Shown in pieces: positions 1 through 5,601 of a stretch of DNA of 5,601 bases. The DNA lies in contig JBAZOJ010000229.1 in NCBI GenBank assembly GCA_041648755.1, positions 1 to 5,601 on the forward strand. Reading direction: 5' to 3'. A program made the translations under genes and the position numbers. Position 1 is the stretch's first letter; each line of letters begins with the position of its first letter. The stretch is from JBAZOJ01 sp041648755 (GTDB lineage: Bacteria; Planctomycetota; B143-G9). The notes below the pieces were generated by a model that worked only from the letters and a program-made list of their open reading frames with translations, was not told the DNA's origin and ran no database searches.

Positions 1-588
1 ATACGGGTAGTCCAGAGCCTTTTTGAAAAGGCTGATGGCGGAACGGAATCTGCCGCTCTTCATTGCGGACTGAGCCTGGGTAACATAGTCGAAGTGCCCG
101 CTACGTCGGTAAGCAGCATCGACATTCGGGTCAGTTGGCCGATAGATCAGACAGCGGTAGTAAGCGCGAAATGCGTAGTAGAAATCCTTCACTTTTTCCC
201 AGTCTGTGCCCTTCTTCCACCAGAACTCGAAGCTCTTGTCGATATCGCATTTCACCTTGACAAGGCATTCCATCGTCATGAACGTGTTGCCAGGAAGCAC
301 TTTGGCCTTTGCCTTGCTCTCCCACATGTCCGACCACTCGATGAAGACCTCGGCAATCTGCTTGTAGTTGCCGTTGTCCTTGATGTAGACAGGCAGGGTC
401 TCCCCGCCCTTGACGCCATCGACACTTCCAGGATAAATGATCATCGTCTCCCCGGTAGTGCACTTTGTGCCGCCGTTATCCATCAGCACAATGGGGAAAT
501 ACCAGTCCTTCTCCTCACCGCGAGCCACGTTCAGGGCCGCCAGAGAAAGGATGGAGCATAGTACCAGCAAGTGGACGTGCCGTTTCAT
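1..588 (-). CDS. Exported protein of unknown function with TPR-like C-terminal segment, 3' end outside window
   Basis: The frame is open from ATG at 588-586 to the window edge, giving 196 residues without a stop, so the C-terminus is missing. The start is well supported: a strong GGAGG (597-593) lies 4 nt upstream. Residues 1-24 form a signal peptide (MKRH, then a hydrophobic stretch to about Ala22), and the mature part begins near Glu25. C11 is not in a good lipobox because Leu precedes it. Residues 28-160 match no family I recognise; they are rich in aromatic residues and contain C43, C108, C114 and C146. Residues 168-196 look like a TPR unit (AMKSGRF..AI..F.KAL), suggesting protein-protein contacts in the periplasm or at the cell surface. 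The gene is divergent from the exported protein at 810 across 221 bp, and the two could be co-regulated, though no shared function is visible. The real-gene call is firm; the role is unknown. Confidence 0.8.
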   Translation of the reverse strand, partial: MKRHVHLLVLCSILSLAALNVARGEEKDWYFPIVLMDNGGTKCTTGETMIIYPGSVDGVKGGETLPVYIKDNGNYKQIAEVFIEWSDMWESKAKAKVLPGNTFMTMECLVKVKCDIDKSFEFWWKKGTDWEKVKDFYYAFRAYYRCLIYRPTDPNVDAAYRRSGHFDYVTQAQSAMKSGRFRSAISLFKKALDYPY

Positions 589-693
589 AGTACCTCCTAC
601 CGAATAGTACGTACGCGAACGCGCCAAGTAACAATCGAAAACGCGAAACTGGCTCCAGCGTCACAGTATTTTGACGTACGACAGCGCGGATGG

Positions 694-744
694 GGCAAAA
701 AAGGCAAAAAAGAGACAAACGAAAGCGTGAAGCGTCCGTATAAT
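694..744 (+). promoter_or_regulatory. Predicted sigma-70-type promoter with A-tract (UP-like) element
   Basis: A perfect TATAAT lies at 739-744, placing the transcription start near 751 and leaving a leader of about 59 nt before ATG 810. The -35 position with 17 bp spacing (716-721, CAAACG) is poor. Two tandem copies of GGCAAAAAA (694-711) occupy roughly -57 to -40, where an UP element would contact the RNA polymerase alpha subunit and could make up for the weak -35. This is prediction from sequence only. Confidence 0.55.
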
Positions 745-809
745 AAGTGGAGCAGTCCACTAACCCGGGTGGTTCGAACGTTAATGAGCTTCGGCAAAGG
801 AGTAAACGT

Positions 810-2027
810 ATGACGAAGAGACTGGTCTTTGGCCTTCTGATGGGGGCAATGCTGTTTGCGTTGCTGCCCGTCCAAGCGAATTTCCTTGCGGCAGATGATG
901 CCGCATGGACTTCGGTCAAACCGAGCGTGATCACACTGTCCAAGGATAATCCTGTTTCGCCCGCCTTCAAGGCCACATCTGTCGGTGGAGATTTCATCTC
1001 ACTGCCCGTTGGCAACCCAAAGGGCCTGCCGATCATGGTCAACTCGCAGAAGATCATGGTTGACAAGGATCTAACCGGCAAGTTCGAGTTCACGGCCGCG
1101 CAGGGCGAAAAGAGCACACCGTTCCAGGTCACCCTCGTTTATCCAAACGGGGAGAAGGTCCGTCACTGGTTCGTCATCTTCAAGGACGGAAGTAACTGGG
1201 CGATGCGCAGGAATTCAGGTGTTTCATTCTCGTTTGAGGGTGGCAAAGTCGCCGTCCTGGATGACAACAACAACGGCATCTACGGCGAAGAGAGCGAAGA
1301 CGGTCTCTATTCCAATGATTCTTGGGGAGCCCCGCTTGGCAGGCTCGCGATGATCAACGGAAAGATCTTTGAGATCCAGATCAATGACAGCGCCACGGAA
1401 CTGAAGTACCGGCCCTATACCGGTCCCCTCGGCAGCGTTGACATCTGCAAGGAATGGACCGGCAAGTCCGTTCCGAAATCGGTCATCGTGAAGGGAAGCA
1501 CGGGCGCGGGAACCGCGTATTTCGATGTCGCGGGCAAAGCTCCCGTCTCGATTCCTGTAGGCAGCTACACACTTGTTCGCGCCTACTTTGATGATGTGGA
1601 GATTTTCCCGGCCAACACGAGTTTCTCCACGTCTGAGGGCAATGTCGCCACTATGAAGTGGGGCATGAAGCTCGAACTGCGCGCAAGCGTCAACGTTGAT
1701 TCCGCGGGGAAGAAGTTCTCAATTCTTCCGATGCCGCAAGTCTTCGGTTGTTCGGGCGAGCAGTACAAGGGTGCCTTCATGGAAGGTGCACGTTTCCAAT
1801 ACACCGTCACTTGTTGCACAGCCAACGGCCAGCCAGTAGGAAAGACAATCAACTGGACAATTTCCTCTGGCAGCGGCGGTGGCTGATGTGGCGGAACTGT
1901 AACCCCACCACGGTGGGAGGCTTGCACGGGTCGTGTCGAGCCTAAGACCGAAGCAGTTCTGATCACGTGCGAAATCCCCGGTATTGGAAAAGCTCAAGGG
2001 CTGATTCCCGTTTCGATCCCGCAATAG
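810..2027 (+). CDS. Exported multi-domain protein with Ig-like C-terminal domain; candidate selenoprotein (in-frame TGA at 1884-1886)
   Basis: The start is ATG 810, preceded by AAAGGAG (796-802) with 7 nt spacing; a GTG 21 codons upstream lies at the TATAAT box and has no such site. Residues 1-22 are a signal peptide ending VQA, so the protein is exported. Residues 24-130 are of unknown fold. Residues 151-167 form an acidic loop (DDNNNGIYGEESED) resembling calcium-binding DxNxNG loops. An RPYTGP motif at 201-206 is followed by a probable beta-sandwich to about 300. Residues 300-405 look like a bacterial Ig-like domain (ANGQPVGKTINWTISSGSG, then GTVTPP and a final beta-strand). TGA at codon 359 interrupts this domain, and the next 46 codons finish it before TAG 2025-2027. 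A terminator follows 23 nt later. I read codon 359 as probable selenocysteine next to Cys360. If TGA is a true stop, the product is 358 residues (810-1886) with a broken domain. Cysteines are C213, C314, C335, C336, C360, C372 and C387. Function is unknown; a redox or metal-binding role is inference. Confidence 0.68.
1884..1886 (+). other. In-frame TGA, probable selenocysteine codon (residue 359)
   Basis: The codon context is GGC-GGT-GGC-TGA-TGT-GGC-GGA, giving GGG-U-CGG. A Sec next to Cys in a flexible glycine-rich turn is chemically plausible. The downstream frame continues the Ig-like domain with no shift. The open frame alone is weak evidence, since 46 sense codons arise by chance roughly one time in nine; the domain continuity is the stronger argument. 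TGA ends the transaldolase gene at 5140-5138, so it has not been reassigned everywhere. Alternatives are a recent nonsense mutation, ordinary readthrough or a base error. Confidence 0.6.
1898..1942 (+). promoter_or_regulatory. Candidate bacterial SECIS hairpins downstream of the TGA
   Basis: Two alternative structures are visible. The first starts 11 nt after TGA: UGUAA (1898-1902) pairs with UUGCA (1922-1926), and inside it CCCAC (1904-1908) pairs with GUGGG (1913-1917) around a CACG loop. Its loop distance from the TGA (22 nt) is typical, but the loop lacks the expected early G. The second is GGCUUG-CACG (1919-1928) pairing with CGUG-U-CGAGCC (1932-1942): 10 bp with one bulged U and a GGU loop. 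This resembles known SelB-binding features (a bulged U and a loop GU), but the loop lies about 42 nt from the TGA, slightly farther than usual. The two overlap and exclude each other. Neither is a perfect match. Confidence 0.35.
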
Positions 2028-2050
2028 CGGTGTTCAGACCGACACATTTG

Positions 2051-2082
2051 AGAAGGCCCCCTTTCGGGGGCCTTCTTTGTTT
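2051..2082 (+). terminator. Rho-independent terminator of the 810-2027 gene
   Basis: An 11-bp perfect stem, AGAAGGCCCCC (2051-2061) with GGGGGCCTTCT (2066-2076), closes a TTTC loop and is followed by TTGTTT. The T-rich tail exists only on the plus strand. It lies 23 nt after the TAG at 2025-2027 but 164 nt after the TGA, which fits the longer reading frame better. Confidence 0.9.
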
Positions 2083-2176
2083 CAGCGTCCTACCTGTCGG
2101 CTATCGCGAAACGCGAAGAGTCTGCGCTCTCGGCCGTCACGATCCAGCAAGTGTTATGACCGCCTGTAAATGATAT

Positions 2177-2199
2177 GGGCCTTCCGATGAGGAAGGCCC
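2177..2199 (-). terminator. Probable terminator hairpin of the tRNA-His/tRNA-Lys transcript
   Basis: A 9-bp perfect stem (GGGCCTTCC with GGAAGGCCC) closes a 5-nt loop. On the minus strand it begins 9 nt after the encoded CCA of tRNA-Lys and is followed by ATATCATTT, a modest T-rich tail. Its position suits termination of the tRNA transcript. On the plus strand it is followed by TTGTATT, so it could also act as a backup stop for the upstream gene. Confidence 0.55.
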
Positions 2200-2207
2200 T
2201 TGTATTC

Positions 2208-2282
2208 TGGTGGATCATGCAGGACTCGAACCTGCAACCCCCTGATTAAGAGTCAGGTGCTCTACCATTGAGCTAATGATCC
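2208..2282 (-). tRNA. tRNA-Lys(CTT)
   Basis: The full cloverleaf is 75 nt on the minus strand. The acceptor stem GGATCAT/ATGATCC is perfect, the D stem is GCTC/GAGC, and the anticodon stem is CCTGA/TCAGG with loop CTCTTAA. The anticodon CTT (2250-2248) reads AAG lysine codons. The T arm is GCAGG TTCGAGT CCTGC, the discriminator is A, and CCA is encoded (2210-2208). It lies 14 nt downstream of tRNA-His on the same strand and is probably cotranscribed with it. Confidence 0.97.
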
Positions 2283-2296
2283 GAATTGCTTGAAAA

Positions 2297-2374
2297 TGGG
2301 GAGGGTAGAGGGATTCGAACCCTTGACCTTCTGAGCCACAGTCAGACGCTCTAACCACCTGAGCTATACCCTCC
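2297..2374 (-). tRNA. tRNA-His(GTG)
   Basis: The full cloverleaf is 78 nt including G-1. The acceptor GAGGGTA/TACCCTC is perfect. The extra 5' G at 2374 faces discriminator C73 at 2300, the hallmark of tRNA-His recognised by histidyl-tRNA synthetase. The anticodon stem TCTGA/TCAGA has loop CTGTGGC, with anticodon GTG at 2339-2337. CCA is encoded (2299-2297). The T stem has one mismatch at its base (A49 with C65), which should be tolerated. It is the first gene of the two-tRNA unit. Confidence 0.97.
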
Positions 2375-2386
2375 ACGGGCGGTTAA

Positions 2387-2413
2387 ATTATACGTGCGCT
2401 GCGCTGGAGTCAA
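2387..2413 (-). promoter_or_regulatory. Predicted promoter of the tRNA-His/tRNA-Lys unit
   Basis: On the minus strand, TTGACT (2413-2408) and a perfect TATAAT (2392-2387) are separated by 15 bp, a little shorter than the usual 16-18. The predicted start near 2380 leaves a 5' leader of only about 5-6 nt before tRNA-His. Confidence 0.6.
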
Positions 2414-2426
2414 GTTTTCGGGCCTG

Positions 2427-2453
2427 TTGAAATGGTCGGCTAAGTGCTATAAT
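2427..2453 (+). promoter_or_regulatory. Predicted promoter of the folD-like gene, giving a leaderless mRNA
   Basis: TTGAAA (2427-2432) and a perfect TATAAT (2448-2453) are separated by 15 bp. TG at 2445-2446 makes the -10 extended. The expected transcription start, 6-7 nt after the -10, falls on or next to the A of ATG 2460. No Shine-Dalgarno sequence precedes that ATG, which agrees with leaderless translation. Confidence 0.65.
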
Positions 2454-2459
2454 CACAGC

Positions 2460-3329
2460 ATGAATACGAACATACTCTATGGCAAAGCTGTCGCGGAAGA
2501 GGTTCGCTCCAAAGTGCGTGAACTCGCGATGGCCTTTTCCCCTGCCCCGGCATTGGCGGCTGTCCGCATCGGGAGCGATGCTGCTACTGACCACTACCTG
2601 ACTGGCCAGAGCAAAGCTGCACAGAAGCTGGGGCTCCGGTTCTTCCCGGTTGTCCTGCCACCAGATTGCTCTCAGAACGCTCTTGAAGCCGAACTTGACA
2701 GGCTTTCCTGCGATTGGGGTGTCGATGGGATCATCCTGATGACTCCTATCCCTGGGACGCTGGATATTCACTCCGCAAGGAAGCACATTTCACCTGCCAA
2801 GGATGTGGAGGGGATCACGCCTTATGCCGTTGGAATGCTGGCCCTGGGCCGCCCGTACCTTGTTGCCCCGACGGCACGAGCCGCCTTTGAGCTTGCCAGG
2901 AGACACATGGGGGAACTCAGTGGTGTTGAGGCACTTGTCATCGGATATTCGGATACCGTTGGGAAACCTCTATCATTACTGCTCCTGAATGAACGCGCAA
3001 CCGTTTCGATCGCGCGCTCGAAAGCAAGAGATCTGCCCGGTCTTCTCGAACGCTCAGACCTCGTCTTCGTTTCCCTGGGGAAGCCTGCCTTTGTTCGTGG
3101 AGAGATGATCAAGCCCGGTGCAGTAGTCATTGACGTCGGGATTCACGAGGTGCGGGTCAAGACAGATACTGGAGACGAGTCTGTAGCGCTCATAGGCGAT
3201 GTGGATGCATCGTCGATGATCGGCGTTGCCGGTGCACTATCGCCAGTACCCGGCGGAGTTGGCCCGGTTACCACCGCTTTTCTGTACGCGAACCTGATTG
3301 ACGCCGCTACCGGCCGCAGAGGCAAGTAG
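2460..3329 (+). CDS. FolD-family protein (methylene-THF dehydrogenase/cyclohydrolase-like) with altered active site
   Basis: This 289-residue protein has normal FolD length and both family halves: an N-terminal catalytic domain (about 1-120) and a Rossmann-type NAD(P)-binding domain (about 121-260). The C-terminal signature PVPGGVGPVT (262-271) is intact. FolD interconverts 5,10-methylene-, methenyl- and 10-formyl-tetrahydrofolate in the cytoplasm. Here the key positions differ. YxxxK reads Y46-LTG-Q50, so the catalytic Lys is Gln. QLPLP reads MTPIP (94-98). KDVDG reads KDVEG (114-118). PCTPxG is lost near 136-141. The nucleotide-binding GRS reads G162-Y163-S164. By family knowledge the Lys is needed for cyclohydrolase activity, and the Arg of GRS helps bind the NADP phosphate. 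A dehydrogenase-only, NAD-linked or otherwise repurposed enzyme is therefore more likely than a standard FolD. The start is ATG 2460, just after the promoter; an upstream GTG at 2394 would put the promoter inside the gene. I withhold the symbol folD because the activity is doubtful. Confidence 0.9.
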   Translation: MNTNILYGKAVAEEVRSKVRELAMAFSPAPALAAVRIGSDAATDHYLTGQSKAAQKLGLRFFPVVLPPDCSQNALEAELDRLSCDWGVDGIILMTPIPGTLDIHSARKHISPAKDVEGITPYAVGMLALGRPYLVAPTARAAFELARRHMGELSGVEALVIGYSDTVGKPLSLLLLNERATVSIARSKARDLPGLLERSDLVFVSLGKPAFVRGEMIKPGAVVIDVGIHEVRVKTDTGDESVALIGDVDASSMIGVAGALSPVPGGVGPVTTAFLYANLIDAATGRRGK

Positions 3330-3533
3330 GTGCATCCAGAAGACTGCGATGTGTGCACATTCCGCACAAAGAGAGTTGCCGCCGCAGTTCAGCCTCTGCC
3401 GGGAATTACCGGGCAATCCATGTTCATGCATCCCTGCATGCCACAAGAATGCGGTGTCCTTCGATTCAAGCTCTTCTGACAGAGCGCGCATGTGTCGGAT
3501 TCGTGCGGTGGATACGAGCAGATGAGACAGCGA

Positions 3534-5138
3534 TTATTCGCTAACCAGGATACTCGCCAGCCACGCGGCGACAAATACCAGAATCACCGGGTAGTCTCCC
3601 GAGATTTCGATTTCTGCGGCTTCTTTCGATACTCCGATGCTGCCATAAGTAGCGCCAAAGAAGCTTTCCACTTCTTCAGCGGATGGAAGAAGCGCGGGAT
3701 CGAACGGTAGCTGGATTCCCTGAGTAGACGCCAGAGGCAGAACTGACAATACATAGCGCAATGCAACACGATTGTCGATGAAGAAACCTGCGCATGAACC
3801 AACTGGCAGCGGCTTCGCCGCTTCGCTCAGGTAACCCTCTGCTGGGGAAAAGACACTTGGAGGAGTTCGCGCAAGAGAACGCAGGTAGGCTGGAGTATCG
3901 GAGAAAAGGAGAGCATCACTCATGAATGCACAGCATGGACTCAGAGACAGACTGGTCATTGGGCTTCTGTAGTGTATTTCGAGCCCTCCGGCAACAGTCG
4001 AGAGCGGAAAAGTCGGCAGCACATTCATATTGATGAAATCGAAGGACAACTTGGCCTTCTCAACATCCCGGGTCTCCAGAGACAGAACTGCATGCGGAAT
4101 CACGCTGAGCCGTGGAATATGGATAGCGCCCTCAATATTCCCGCTATAGCCTGAATCCAGCGATCCGGCCAGCGTCCCCCCATTGAAACCGGCGATTGCT
4201 TTCTCCACTGCAAGTCGTCGCTCTTCGGAAAGCATAGAAACAGCCTGGGCAAATGCATCGGAAGGCCTGCAACTCAATCGAAAAGCTGCCAGCGAATCCT
4301 TGCCGATACGTTCGGAAAATTGCTTTGGAGTTCCGTTTGCTATTACGGAGAGCAGCCCTTTCCAGCCTCCGGCTTTTGGCTTCAGGCAAATCTGATCCTT
4401 CGCCCGCCCCGCCTCAATGGAGGTTGTCCAGAGCACAGAGCCAGCGGAAGTGAATCCCAGCACATCGGCACCTGAATACTCCCAGGGATCCAGGAAATCC
4501 TTCAGGGAGTTGCGGGTGAAGTCCCAGTATAACAGGAATCCCGAGCCTCCAGGCGTCTTTGCGCCCATATCTCGCAGGAGGACACTCAACGGAACATTCT
4601 TATCGCGTGGTCCTGTAAAGAGGGCAAGAGCGGTCTCAGTGCCCGCGAAGAAGATATCGGAACCGCGGACAAGAATTCTCGCTTCTCCGAGCCCCCAAAT
4701 GCCCGTAACGCCGGGAATCGGTTTCACCTCGGCGGCAGTGTCAGGGTCCAGTGCAAGGAGAGCCTTGAGAAAGACCTCGGCCGATCCGTCGGCAACGCGC
4801 ACCATTCCGACGACTCCCATGGTTGGGTCGACGCCGACTGCAATCCCCCACTTGTGTGACAGGGAGAACTTGCCCACGAGTTCTGCAAGGGGACGAAGTC
4901 CCCCCTGTGAGTTGCGGAACAAGTCTGCCATTTCCTTGACGGAAAGCAGCTTTCCGAGCGCCGTACTCCCAATTGCAGCCATCGTTCCGTCCACAGATGG
5001 AATCTCAAGAAAGATGGACACGGTGTCGGGGAAGGACGCAGACAGACCCGAATTGAGGGGCTCTTCCGCGACCGGCTGAGCAAGAGTGTTTGCCATGAGC
5101 GCAGCAAACAGGATCATGGCCGAAATACAGCGCCGCAT
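3534..5138 (-). CDS. Exported, C-terminally membrane-anchored protein, DUF3352-like
   Basis: This is a 534-residue protein. Residues 1-20 form a signal peptide (MRRC, hydrophobic core, ending TLA). Residues 516-532 (YPVILVFVAAWLASILV) form a hydrophobic helix at the extreme C-terminus, so the body should lie outside the cytoplasm and be tethered to the membrane. The N-terminal region (FPDTVSIFLEIPSV, then a segment like GKLLSVKEMADLF) resembles DUF3352-type proteins, whose function is unknown; this assignment is by eye and tentative. No catalytic motif is visible. I prefer ATG 5138-5136 over GTG 5141-5139, because GAGGG upstream lies too close to the GTG. The gene starts inside the stop of the transaldolase gene (GTGATG), so translation is probably coupled. 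No terminator is evident between its TAA (3536-3534) and the convergent gene ending at 3329. Confidence 0.85.
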   Translation of the reverse strand: MRRCISAMILFAALMANTLAQPVAEEPLNSGLSASFPDTVSIFLEIPSVDGTMAAIGSTALGKLLSVKEMADLFRNSQGGLRPLAELVGKFSLSHKWGIAVGVDPTMGVVGMVRVADGSAEVFLKALLALDPDTAAEVKPIPGVTGIWGLGEARILVRGSDIFFAGTETALALFTGPRDKNVPLSVLLRDMGAKTPGGSGFLLYWDFTRNSLKDFLDPWEYSGADVLGFTSAGSVLWTTSIEAGRAKDQICLKPKAGGWKGLLSVIANGTPKQFSERIGKDSLAAFRLSCRPSDAFAQAVSMLSEERRLAVEKAIAGFNGGTLAGSLDSGYSGNIEGAIHIPRLSVIPHAVLSLETRDVEKAKLSFDFINMNVLPTFPLSTVAGGLEIHYRSPMTSLSLSPCCAFMSDALLFSDTPAYLRSLARTPPSVFSPAEGYLSEAAKPLPVGSCAGFFIDNRVALRYVLSVLPLASTQGIQLPFDPALLPSAEEVESFFGATYGSIGVSKEAAEIEISGDYPVILVFVAAWLASILVSE

Positions 5139-5601
5139 CACGCCCTCATCGTTACGAGTTTCCGCTCAATCACGGCAAGGACTTCATCAAACGACTTCAT
5201 GAAGGAATCAACGCCTTTCACCTGCAGATCGCTGCAAACAGTCCTGACATCTATTCCAAGAGCCTCGAGGCGGGAAAGCTCCGAGAAATCGGGGCTGTCG
5301 CTGAATGCGAGAGCCGTCGAGCAATTCTTCAGCAGTTCCGCAAGTGTGGCGGGCGGAACAGTATTCACTGTGTCTTGTGCAACGAGGTTGTCTACGTAAA
5401 TCGTCGCTGAGTAGGCCGGGTTCTTCGTTCCCGTGGAAGCCCACAGCACCCTCTGAAGGCGGCCACCCTTGGCCTTCAACTCCCCGAACTCCGCCGTGGC
5501 GAACACTTCTCTGAATCGAGAATAGACCTCCTTCATCGCGGAAATGCCTGCTTTCCCATGCAGAGATTTTGCATCCTCACCGGCAATCTTGCCCAACAAC
5601 T
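5138..5601 (-). CDS. tal: Transaldolase, C-terminal part (5' end outside window)
   Basis: The frame enters from the window edge and ends at TGA 5140-5138, giving about 154 C-terminal residues. The segment QRVLWASTGTKNPAY, then YVDNLVAQDTVNTVPPATL, is the characteristic C-terminal region of the long-form transaldolase (about 360 residues, as in actinobacteria and cyanobacteria). Transaldolase moves a dihydroxyacetone unit between sedoheptulose 7-phosphate and glyceraldehyde 3-phosphate in the non-oxidative pentose phosphate pathway, in the cytoplasm. The Schiff-base lysine would lie upstream of the window and cannot be checked. The stop overlaps the start of the exported DUF3352-like gene, implying an operon, although the two products have no obvious functional link. 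This gene shows that TGA works as a normal stop in this organism. Confidence 0.92.
   Translation of the reverse strand, partial: LLGKIAGEDAKSLHGKAGISAMKEVYSRFREVFATAEFGELKAKGGRLQRVLWASTGTKNPAYSATIYVDNLVAQDTVNTVPPATLAELLKNCSTALAFSDSPDFSELSRLEALGIDVRTVCSDLQVKGVDSFMKSFDEVLAVIERKLVTMRA

Noticed and set aside
94..561. 155-codon plus-strand reading frame
   Set aside because: It is the exact codon-register antisense of the minus-strand exported protein, which has a signal peptide and a strong ribosome binding site.
747..809. GTG start giving 21 extra N-terminal residues on the exported protein
   Set aside because: It lies 3 nt from the TATAAT box, has no ribosome binding site and would bury the signal peptide; ATG 810 has AAAGGAG at good spacing.
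515..1132. 205-codon minus-strand reading frame
   Set aside because: It runs antisense to the signal peptide gene at 810 and through the intergenic promoter region, with no recognisable protein features.
1884..1886. Global reassignment of TGA to Gly or Trp to explain the readthrough
   Set aside because: The transaldolase gene ends at TGA 5140-5138, exactly where the family ends, and Trp is encoded by TGG throughout the window.
2394..2459. GTG start adding 22 residues to the FolD-like protein
   Set aside because: It overlaps both divergent promoters, and the added residues are not FolD-like; family N-termini align from ATG 2460.
3425..3440. CATGCA-TCCC-TGCATG palindrome as a terminator between the convergent genes
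   Set aside because: It has only 6 bp with A/T pairs and no T-rich tail on either strand; it is probably chance.
4417..5079. 220-codon plus-strand reading frame
   Set aside because: It is antisense to the DUF3352-like gene; its composition (rich in Ser, Arg, Pro) is typical of a shadow frame.

Overview
The window is bacterial chromosomal DNA, moderately GC-rich. Genes are compact, promoters are sigma-70-like, Shine-Dalgarno sites are clear, and both tRNAs encode their CCA ends. Three neighbouring genes encode exported proteins of little-known type. Lineage cannot be fixed from the sequence. The style (long-form transaldolase, DUF3352-like exported protein, Ig-like exported protein with an acidic DxNxNG loop) is what I would expect from an uncultured or Planctomycetes-like lineage, but that is inference.

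Layout. (1) 1-588, minus: 5'-complete but 3'-truncated gene for an exported protein ending, within the window, in a TPR-like repeat. (2) 589-809: divergent intergenic region with a TATAAT box and an A-tract element for the plus-strand gene. (3) 810-2027, plus: exported multi-domain protein. Its frame meets TGA at 1884-1886, then stays open for 46 more codons that complete the same C-terminal Ig-like domain. It ends at TAG 2025-2027, 23 nt before a strong terminator. (4) 2208-2374, minus: tRNA-His(GTG) and tRNA-Lys(CTT), with their own promoter and a downstream hairpin. (5) 2375-2459: two back-to-back promoters. (6) 2460-3329, plus: a FolD family protein lacking the usual catalytic residues and probably translated from a leaderless mRNA. 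(7) 3534-5601, minus: the 3' part of a transaldolase gene overlapping the start of a DUF3352-like exported, C-terminally anchored protein.

The main discovery candidate is gene 3. The TGA lies inside a glycine-rich loop, directly before a Cys codon (GGG-U-CGG). The sequence after it reads as the rest of the domain, and hairpins follow. I interpret it as a probable extracytoplasmic selenoprotein with a Sec-Cys pair, opposite a Cys-Cys pair in the same domain. TGA is an ordinary stop in the transaldolase gene of the same window, so a genome-wide code change is unlikely. No selenocysteine machinery (selA, selB, selC, selD) lies in the window. A nonsense mutation or sequencing error therefore remains possible.

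The second point of interest is the FolD paralogue, in which YxxxK, QLPLP, KDVDG and GRS are all altered while PGGVGP is kept. Apart from the overlapping transaldolase pair and the two tRNAs, the genes appear to be separate transcription units with no evident shared pathway.
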